Assembly: GCF_002278075.1 (NCBI RefSeq)
Contig: NZ_CP022989.1
Span: 3,782,001-3,846,000 of the forward strand
Direction: 5' to 3'
From: Paraburkholderia aromaticivorans
GTDB lineage: Bacteria; Pseudomonadota; Gammaproteobacteria; Burkholderiales; Burkholderiaceae
Length of the DNA stretch: 64,000 nt
Within the stretch, counting starts at the first letter, position 1, and each line of letters opens with the position of its first letter. Positions 58,185-64,000 of the stretch are shown in pieces. The position numbers and the translations under genes were made by a program. The notes beneath the pieces are model-generated. The model worked only from the letters and a program-made list of their open reading frames with translations, was not told the DNA's origin and searched no databases.

Positions 58185-58640
58185 GAGAACGGGAACTCCT
58201 TCGCAACATTCCAGATATTCGGCAACACGTCGTTCGCGCAGCCGGAGATAAACAGTTTTTGCGCGGTGCCGCGCGGATGACGGACCGTTTCACCGCGCCG
58301 ATATGTGCACCGTACACGTGAATGCCCATCGACGTACGGTCACCAAAAGCGTGACTCGCGCGTTGAATACCGCCAATGCGCGGCGACACCGCATGCACCG
58401 CGCCGGCGTCGAACCGCTTTGCCGGGCCGCTTCCTGTAGGGCGCCGGATACGGCGACACCCCAGGTCGTCGCAATTTCCGCGCCACGGGAGCGCGGTGAG
58501 TCAGCCCGAGACGGCGCAGAGCCAGTCATCGTCCAGCCCGATGAGCAGCACATATTTATTCCCAAGCCGCATAACAGTTCTATTTTGAGACGCCGGAGTC
58601 AGTAATATCGCGATCCCCGACATGACAATGAGGTGAACAA
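58185..58640. other. intergenic region before Tlde1-like gene
   Basis: A 456-base gap. The last 100 bases (ATATTTATTCCC, CAGTTCTATTTTGAG) are AT-rich and probably carry the promoter of the effector pair; the rest should hold the rhodanese promoter. No repeat or RNA was recognised. Confidence 0.4.
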
Positions 58641-59006
58641 ATGCCATGGATCTATCGCCAAAGTACCGGTCGAATCGAGCGCGACGGAACACTTGCCGGA
58701 GTCGGATACAGCGGGTGCGGACAAGGCAGGAATAACCCCTCCCGACAAAACGAGGCCATGAGCGGCCCCATTCCGCGCGGAACCTGGTCGATCGGCGCAC
58801 CGTTTACTCATCCTCATGCCGGTCCTTACACAATGCGGCTCACCCCCGTTCCGGGCACCGTTACCTACAATCGCACAGGCTTCATGATTCACGGCGACAG
58901 TGCCGCTCATCCGGGCGAGGCGTCGCACGGCTGCGTGATCGTCAATATCGTCACGCGCAGGCGCATCTGGGAAAGCGGCGATCACACGATCGCGGTGTCG
59001 CTGTGA
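58641..59006 (+). CDS. Tlde1-like (DUF2778) peptidoglycan-targeting effector
   Basis: This encodes 121 residues, with GAGGTGA upstream of the ATG. It resembles DUF2778/Tlde1 toxins, which are L,D-transpeptidase-related enzymes delivered by type VI secretion that cut or exchange peptidoglycan stems. The active-site block is present: FMIHGDSAAHPGEASHGCV with His84, Ser95, His96 and Cys98. The upstream GPIPRGTWSIG and a glycine-rich YSGCGQGRNNP also fit. There is no signal peptide, as expected for a delivered effector. The next gene overlaps it and encodes an exported protein, the normal arrangement for effector and immunity. No VgrG, PAAR or other T6SS gene is in the window. Confidence 0.8.
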   Translation: MPWIYRQSTGRIERDGTLAGVGYSGCGQGRNNPSRQNEAMSGPIPRGTWSIGAPFTHPHAGPYTMRLTPVPGTVTYNRTGFMIHGDSAAHPGEASHGCVIVNIVTRRRIWESGDHTIAVSL

Positions 59007-59344
59007 GGGCCGCCGCCATGCTGGCCGTGCTGGCGGCCCCTGCCCTGTGTCTCGCCGGCGCACCTCCGCAATGCGCGAGCTGGCCGAAGCACATCACCCC
59101 GCTGATTCTGAAAAACGTCGGGATCACGGATCCGGTCAAAATCGACGACGCGAAGACCAGGGCCGTGCGGATCGCCTCGGAAAAGATCGGCAAGGATCTT
59201 TGGCGCGATGTCTACGACATCACCTTTCACGAACGCACCGGACGCGCGATCGAGGTGATTACATCGAGCGAAGTCAGTTCGCTCGAGTGCTCGATGTCCG
59301 ATCCCGTCGTGTGGGTCGTGTCGCAAAAGGTCGACATCGACTAG
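59003..59344 (+). CDS. exported small protein, probable immunity protein of the Tlde1-like effector
   Basis: This encodes 113 residues from a GTG that overlaps the effector stop (GTGA), so translation is coupled. It has a signal peptide (MRAAAMLAVLAAPALCLAG). The mature part contains two cysteines (QCASWPK, SLECSMS) able to form a disulfide. The protein would be periplasmic, where the effector acts on peptidoglycan. Immunity proteins of Tlde1 (Tldi1) are small and periplasmic, so function is inferred from coupling and location, not motif. Confidence 0.7.
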   Translation: MRAAAMLAVLAAPALCLAGAPPQCASWPKHITPLILKNVGITDPVKIDDAKTRAVRIASEKIGKDLWRDVYDITFHERTGRAIEVITSSEVSSLECSMSDPVVWVVSQKVDID

Positions 59345-59408
59345 TCTGATTCTGTTTGAGCCCTTCGCCAATGCCGTAGACACACTGCAAGCGTGCATTA
59401 CAACGGGT

Positions 59409-60242
59409 TCAATCGAACACGTCGGGCTCGGCTTCGACCAGCCCTTCCAGCAGGCTCTGGAACGCGAACAATGCGCCCCCCGCGCGACCGACCTGCTCAC
59501 GCGTGAGCGTGGCGACGTCGTGCGCGATCGCTTGCGGCGTACCCGCGGCTTCGGCGAGCAGTTGCGCGTGGCACGCGTTGTCGAGCGCGATATACCACCA
59601 CGCCGCGGCTTCGACGCTCGGCCCCGCCGTGAGAATGCCGTGATTCTTCAGAATCACCGCCTTGCGCTCGCCGAGCGCGGCGGCAATGCGCGCGCCTTCA
59701 TCGGTATCGAGCACGACGCCGCGAAAATCGTCGAATAACGCGTGATCCTGGTAGAACGCGCACGAGTCCTGTGTCAGCGGATCGAGCGTGCGGCCCAGCG
59801 ACGACCACGCCTTGCCATACAGCGAATGCGTGTGCGCCGCCGAGACCACGTCGGGCCGCGCTTCGTGAATCGCCGCGTGGATCGCGAAGGCCGCCTGATT
59901 CACCGGCCCTGCGCCGACCACGATCTCACCCTCGGCGTTCACGAGCAGCAGATCGGACACGCGAATGCGGCTGAAATGCTTGCCGAACGGATTCACCCAG
60001 AAGTGATCGGGCCATTCCGGATCGCGCGCGGTGATGTGGCCCGCGAGCCCCTGATCGAAACCGTAGCGCGCGAACAGCCGGAACGCGACGGCAAGCCGCT
60101 CCTGCCGGTAACGGCGCTCCGCCGCGAGGCTCTCGCGCGGCGCAACCTCGTCGAACCAGAATTTGCGCAGCGGCGCATGACGCTGGATGGCCGGCGGCTC
60201 TTTGGCGAACGTGGTGACAGCGGTGAGAGAGAGATCGCTCAT
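59409..60242 (-). CDS. class II aldolase/adducin-domain protein
   Basis: This encodes 277 residues from ATG 60242, with GGAGG upstream; a GTG five codons earlier overlaps the ssuD-like stop. The class II aldolase fold has Zn-ligand pairs HTHSLYG and a later His in ILKNHGIL, with DQGLAGHITARDP early. These enzymes perform aldol cleavage or decarboxylation of sugar phosphates and hydroxy acids, but many non-sugar members exist. It is in an operon with the SsuD-like monooxygenase, 11 bases downstream of its stop. It may act on the aldehyde or keto product of desulfonation; this is speculative. Confidence 0.87.
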   Translation of the reverse strand: MSDLSLTAVTTFAKEPPAIQRHAPLRKFWFDEVAPRESLAAERRYRQERLAVAFRLFARYGFDQGLAGHITARDPEWPDHFWVNPFGKHFSRIRVSDLLLVNAEGEIVVGAGPVNQAAFAIHAAIHEARPDVVSAAHTHSLYGKAWSSLGRTLDPLTQDSCAFYQDHALFDDFRGVVLDTDEGARIAAALGERKAVILKNHGILTAGPSVEAAAWWYIALDNACHAQLLAEAAGTPQAIAHDVATLTREQVGRAGGALFAFQSLLEGLVEAEPDVFD

Positions 60243-60253
60243 CGGGCCTCCGT

Positions 60254-61333
60254 TCACGCCGCCACGCGTTCGACGCGCGCAATCCGTTCGCGGGTGGCCG
60301 GGATCAGTTCACGGCCGTAGTCGATGGCGTCCTCCAGCGGATCGAAGCCGCGCACGAGGAACGTCGAGACCCCCAGCGCGTAATAGTCGGCGAGCGCCTC
60401 GGCGACCTGCTCCGGTGTACCGACGAGCGCGGTCGAGTTCGAGCGTCCGCCGATTTCCTTCGCGACGCCGGTCCACAAGCGCTCGTCCACGCGATCCGAG
60501 TCGCCCGATGCCGCAAGCAGCCGCCGCGCGCCTTCGCTTTGCGTCGGACCGCCCCGGCCGATCCCCTGCGCCGCGCGCAGCCGCCTGGTTTCCTCGAGAA
60601 TGTGTTCGGCGCGCTCCCAGGCCGCCGCCTCCGTCGCCGCGAGAATCGGCCGGAACGACACCGAGAAGCGTACGGTGCGGGCGTGTTTCGCGGCTTGCGC
60701 GCGCACTCGCCCCACCTGCTCGCGCACCTGCGCCTTCGACTCGCCCCACAATGCGTAGACGTTCGCGTGGCGGCCGGCGATTTCGAGCGCGGGCGCCGAC
60801 GCGCCGCCGAAATACACCGGGATATGCGGCTGCTGCACGGGCTTCACTTCGGAAAACCCCTGTTCGAAGCGGTAGTACTGGCCGTGGTGATCGAAGGGCT
60901 TCGCCTCGGTCCAGAGGCGCCGCAGGATGTGCAGGTACTCGTCGGTGCGGGCGTAGCGCTCGTCGTGAGACAGGAAGTCGCCGTCGCGACGCTGCTCGGC
61001 GTCGTCGCCGCCCGAGATGATGTGAACCGCGAGGCGGCCGCCTGAGTAGTGGTCGAGCGTCGCCAGTTGCCGCGCGGCGAGCGTGGGCGCGACAAAGCCC
61101 GGCCGATGCGCGAGCATGAAGTGCACCTTGCTCGTCACGCTTGCCGCATGCGCGACGGTCAACAGCGCATCCGGGCTCGTGGAATGATGCGGCACGAGGA
61201 TACGGTCGAAGCCCGCGGCTTCATGCGCGCGGGCAAACTGCTCGACGTACCCGATGTCGATGACGGGTCCTTGCGCCGCGTTCGTTTCGGACACCTTGCG
61301 GGTCTGGATCATGCCGATGAATTCGATGGACAC
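60254..61333 (-). CDS. FMNH2-dependent alkanesulfonate monooxygenase-like (SsuD family)
   Basis: This encodes 359 residues, an LLM (luciferase-like) flavin monooxygenase. It carries SsuD-type features: PHHSTSPDALLTVAHAASV, AHRPGFVAPTLAARQLATLD, SGGRLAVHIISGGDDAEQ and the substrate-loop HIPVYFGGASAPA. SsuD releases sulfite from alkanesulfonates using reduced FMN from a partner reductase, which is not encoded here. It forms an operon with a class II aldolase and is divergent from another LLM gene. The nearby SsuA-like binding protein and rhodanese support a role in sulfur acquisition. Confidence 0.85.
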   Translation of the reverse strand: MSIEFIGMIQTRKVSETNAAQGPVIDIGYVEQFARAHEAAGFDRILVPHHSTSPDALLTVAHAASVTSKVHFMLAHRPGFVAPTLAARQLATLDHYSGGRLAVHIISGGDDAEQRRDGDFLSHDERYARTDEYLHILRRLWTEAKPFDHHGQYYRFEQGFSEVKPVQQPHIPVYFGGASAPALEIAGRHANVYALWGESKAQVREQVGRVRAQAAKHARTVRFSVSFRPILAATEAAAWERAEHILEETRRLRAAQGIGRGGPTQSEGARRLLAASGDSDRVDERLWTGVAKEIGGRSNSTALVGTPEQVAEALADYYALGVSTFLVRGFDPLEDAIDYGRELIPATRERIARVERVAA

Positions 61334-61639
61334 GTGCGTGTCTCCCTGAATGGTTGCTGCCCGGCGGGGCGGTGACGTGGCTGGCCGGATGCATGGCTCG
61401 CTGCGAGGGGATTAAAGTAGCAGCGCGGCATGCGCCTGTTAAATATTGATCGGCCATATCTATATCGGATTTGCATGTAACGGTCCGCTCTCTGGCGCAG
61501 CGTGTTGCGTTCGCCGCACCGCGCGCGAGCAAACCCCCTTTCACGAACGTGGACATCGCGGCGCCGTCAGCAGAAAAGCGAAACCTTTGCGAGAATGCCC
61601 CATCGCGCGACAGCGCCGGAAACAACAAGTGAACAGACA
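61334..61639. other. divergent promoter region between two LLM genes
   Basis: The 306-base gap separates the divergent ssuD-like and LLM genes. An AT-rich core (TTAAATATTGATCGGCCATA, near 61438-61458) is the probable promoter zone. The frame upstream of the plus-strand LLM start is open but not homologous. No operator was recognised. Confidence 0.4.
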
Positions 61640-62635
61640 ATGATCCCCTTCTCGGTCCTCGACCTCTCGCCGGTCACCGCGGGCGCCACGCCGGCGGACG
61701 CGTTCAGGAATACGCTCGACCTCGCCCAGCATGCGGAAAAGTGGCACTACCAGCGCTTCTGGCTGGCGGAGCATCACAACATGACGGGCATTGCCAGCGC
61801 GGCGACCTCGGTCGTGATCGGCTACGTGGCGGGCGGCACGAAAACGATTCGCGTCGGCTCGGGCGGCATCATGCTGCCGAATCACGCGCCGCTCGTGATC
61901 GCGGAGCAGTTCGGCACGCTCGCCTCGCTTTACCCCGGCCGGATCGATCTGGGCCTCGGCCGCGCGCCCGGCACCGATCAGAGCACCGCTCGCGCGCTGC
62001 GCCGCGATCTGCAAAATAGCGCGGACTCGTTTCCCGACGACGTCGTCGAATTGCAGCGTTATTTCGCCGACCCCGTGCCGGGCCAGCGCATTCGCGCGGT
62101 GCCGGGCGCGGGTTTGAACGTGCCGCTATGGCTGCTCGGCTCGTCGCTCTTCAGCGCTCAACTCGCCGCGGCGCTCGGCCTGCCGTTCGCGTTCGCGTCG
62201 CATTTCGCGCCGGATTACATGCTGCACGCGCTGCAGGCGTATCGCGCGCAATTCCGTCCGTCTGCCTCGCTCGACAAACCGTATGCGATGGTCGGCGTCA
62301 ATCTGTTCGCCGCGGATAGCAACGAGGAAGCGCGGCGCCTTTTCACCTCGCTGCAGCAGCAGTTCATCAATCTGCGGCGCGGCACGCCGGGTCAGTTGCA
62401 ACCGCCGGTCGAGCGGCTCGATGCGTCGGAGATGGAATTGAACAACGTGGCGCACTCGCTCGCCTGCACGGCAATAGGCGATCGTGATGCGGTGCGCGAA
62501 GCGCTGAAGTCGATCATCGATCAAACCGGCGCCAACGAGTTGATGCTCACCGCGCAGATTTACGATCACGCGGCGCGACTGCGGTCGTTCGAGATCGGTG
62601 CGCAAGTGCGTGAGGAGTTGGCGGCCGGTCAGTAA
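61640..62635 (+). CDS. LLM-class flavin-dependent oxidoreductase
   Basis: This encodes 331 residues from ATG 61640. It belongs to the bacterial luciferase-like superfamily, YhbW/MsnO8-like subgroup: [53 protein letters not shown] and [14 protein letters not shown]. It uses reduced flavin from a separate reductase; the substrate is unknown. It is divergent from the SsuD-like gene and convergent with the DUF3443 gene, whose open frame overlaps it antisense. Confidence 0.88.
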   Translation: MIPFSVLDLSPVTAGATPADAFRNTLDLAQHAEKWHYQRFWLAEHHNMTGIASAATSVVIGYVAGGTKTIRVGSGGIMLPNHAPLVIAEQFGTLASLYPGRIDLGLGRAPGTDQSTARALRRDLQNSADSFPDDVVELQRYFADPVPGQRIRAVPGAGLNVPLWLLGSSLFSAQLAAALGLPFAFASHFAPDYMLHALQAYRAQFRPSASLDKPYAMVGVNLFAADSNEEARRLFTSLQQQFINLRRGTPGQLQPPVERLDASEMELNNVAHSLACTAIGDRDAVREALKSIIDQTGANELMLTAQIYDHAARLRSFEIGAQVREELAAGQ

Positions 62636-64000
62636 AGACATGGCCGGCCTCACACCCATCCGGCTATCCCCCCTCGAATAGTCGATGTAAAAGCGATGCG
62701 TCGTGAAGAAGCCGATGCCAAGGTCGGTGACCGTACTGTTAGGCAGGACCGTCGTCGTGTAGACGCCGGTCCCGGTGGTGAATTGATAAATGTAAGTGGG
62801 CATAGGAAGAGCGCCGCGCCCTGTCTGCCCGAACTGAATGGTGACCTGCGTGTCGGCCGCGATCGTCGCTGGAAACACCCCAGGGTTGCCCGGCCCGAGC
62901 GTCATGCCCGAATTTCCCGTGTCCAGCAGCACGGCGGTGACGGAGGTAAGGTTGTCGTAGGACTCGAGTTCCCGATCATAGTAGGGCGGACCGCATCCGT
63001 ACGACGCAGGCGGCACGTAAGTCAGGGTCAGCGAGGAGCAGCCCGCGCTTATGGACCGGCCATTGGCGAACCCCAGCACCTGTGTGGTGGCATTGTTCAC
63101 CCCAAGCGTCAGGGACGGCGCGGCGGTGCAACTGCCCGGTGTGCCGATCTGACAGTTTTGCAGTGACAGCGGCGCGAGCAGGAAGCCGGGATCGATGTTC
63201 GACGTGAACGACAGCGATCGCAACGGGCTGACAAGGTCGCATGCGCCCGACGAACCGGGCGGCGTGGCGCACGTGGTCGTCGGATAGACGTAGGCGCCGG
63301 TCAGGGGACCGATGGGGGTGAATATCCCGCCAACACCGAACACGTTGGATGCGACGGTCGACGGGAGCGCCGGGCCATTGGCGCGGGTCGACACCTGGTA
63401 CACCAGCAGGATCGGAACGACCGCCGTCGTCACGGCTGCGCCGGAACCGAAGGTCAGCTGCGCATAAGCCAGATTGCCGGTTGCCGCGATCAGGGGGCCA
63501 TTGGTGCTGTAAGCGCCGGAGAGTGGTCCCGATCCAAAGTCGATGCCTGCGCCCTGCCCATTCAGATACGTCGTCATCACGTTGTTCGTGACCGTGATGC
63601 CGTTGTACGCGATCGTGTTGTGACCGGCCGGGAGATTGAAGCCTTTGATGCTCACCATTGACGAGGGAACGACATCGAACGCATTCAGTACGACGCCGGC
63701 CGAAGCGGTGTCGAACGCCGCGTTGATCGACACCGGGTTGTTGCCCACCATCGTCACGGGCACGTAAGCACGGGAATAACCATCAGGCCCTGTTGCGACC
63801 GGATAGATGCCGACTGCGGTGGGACTCGAGATGACCGTGTTGCAGGCTACATCGACGTTGCCGACGTTGGCGCCCACCACTGTGCCGCCGCCCTGGCTGA
63901 TCACACAGTTCTCGTCGGCCGGCTGACTTGCCACTGAAATCTGATAGACAGTGCCGTCGACCAGTTGATCCGGGAACACAAAACGGATGGCGCCCGAGGC
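62126..64000 (-). CDS. DUF3443-family secreted protein (5' end outside window; 3' end apparently run-on)
   Basis: The frame is open from base 64000. The recognisable protein, from [15 protein letters not shown] to [15 protein letters not shown], has a beta-rich, Gly/Thr/Ser-rich, Cys-containing sequence typical of DUF3443 proteins of Burkholderia, preceded by a short repeat-like domain. These are predicted exported proteins of unknown role. After DYSRG (about 62663) the frame continues for about 180 codons antisense to the LLM gene and becomes Arg/Gln-rich nonsense. A run of six G in the coding strand at this point would give a stop within a few codons if one base were added or removed. The credible protein therefore probably ends near 62650. 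Confidence 0.65.
   Translation of the reverse strand, partial: ASGAIRFVFPDQLVDGTVYQISVASQPADENCVISQGGGTVVGANVGNVDVACNTVISSPTAVGIYPVATGPDGYSRAYVPVTMVGNNPVSINAAFDTASAGVVLNAFDVVPSSMVSIKGFNLPAGHNTIAYNGITVTNNVMTTYLNGQGAGIDFGSGPLSGAYSTNGPLIAATGNLAYAQLTFGSGAAVTTAVVPILLVYQVSTRANGPALPSTVASNVFGVGGIFTPIGPLTGAYVYPTTTCATPPGSSGACDLVSPLRSLSFTSNIDPGFLLAPLSLQNCQIGTPGSCTAAPSLTLGVNNATTQVLGFANGRSISAGCSSLTLTYVPPASYGCGPPYYDRELESYDNLTSVTAVLLDTGNSGMTLGPGNPGVFPATIAADTQVTIQFGQTGRGALPMPTYIYQFTTGTGVYTTTVLPNSTVTDLGIGFFTTHRFYIDYSRGDSRMGVRPAMSLLTGRQLLTHLRTDLERPQSRRVIVNLRGEHQLVGAGLIDDRLQRFAHRITIAYCRAGERVRHVVQFHLRRIEPLDRRLQLTRRAAPQIDELLLQRGEKAPRFLVAIRGEQIDADHRIRFVERGRRTELRAIRLQRVQHVIRREMRRERERQAERRGELSAEERRAEQP

Overview
The window is high-GC DNA from a chromosome of a Burkholderia/Paraburkholderia-type betaproteobacterium. 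This is inferred from the GC-rich codon use, a Pseudomonas/Burkholderia-style arginine succinyltransferase operon with two acyltransferase subunits, an MdtABC-like RND pump, a DUF3443 secreted protein and an orphan Tlde1-like effector. No rRNA, tRNA, insertion sequence, prophage or CRISPR array was seen. Both edges cut genes: a FUSC/YccS-type protein at the left and a DUF3443 protein at the right.

Layout. 1-9.8 kb: FUSC tail, small membrane protein, GST, a divergent Lrp regulator/cysteine dioxygenase pair, a large MscS channel, a YwnB-like NAD(P)-binding protein with its Rrf2 regulator (both carry the same palindromic operator), a lipoprotein, a PfpI/DJ-1 protein and a small membrane protein. 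9.8-16.3 kb: orphan CHASE3-type histidine kinase, ammonium transporter behind a sigma-54-type promoter, fluoride riboswitch plus crcB, a diguanylate cyclase, a structured probable sRNA, and an IclR regulator. 16.7-24.5 kb: mdtABC without an outer-membrane channel gene.

24.5-31.4 kb is the most unusual part, and several of its genes look less GC-rich than their neighbours. A MocR regulator is divergent from an operon encoding an EamA exporter, a JAMM peptidase, a three-domain fusion (ubiquitin-like sulfur carrier + E1/ThiF + rhodanese) and a divergent cysteine-synthase-family enzyme. Convergent to it is a serine-acetyltransferase-like gene followed by an AlaX tRNA-editing protein. The parts resemble the Mycobacterium mec-cysO-cysM / MoeZ thiocarboxylate route to cysteine. 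Here the carrier is fused to its activating enzymes, and exporter and editing genes are added. A reasonable inference is synthesis and export of cysteine or a sulfur amino-acid analogue, with tRNA editing as protection.

31.6-40.5 kb: periplasmic peroxiredoxin, then a cluster of four c-di-GMP/HDOD signalling proteins, then acetoacetate decarboxylase. 40.6-52.4 kb, all on the minus strand: arginine/ornithine ABC importer genes (aotQ, aotM, aotP, and distal aotJ), the AraC-type regulator ArgR, and the complete AST pathway (astC, aruF, aruG, astD, astB, astE) converting arginine to glutamate. 52.7-62.6 kb: patatin, BamE-like lipoprotein, a sulfonate-type ABC binding protein, a LysR remnant with an internal deletion, a four-domain rhodanese, a Tlde1-like peptidoglycan-targeting effector with a translationally coupled probable immunity protein, an SsuD-like monooxygenase with a class II aldolase, and a divergent LLM oxidoreductase. 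62.6-64 kb: a DUF3443 protein whose frame runs antisense into the LLM gene.
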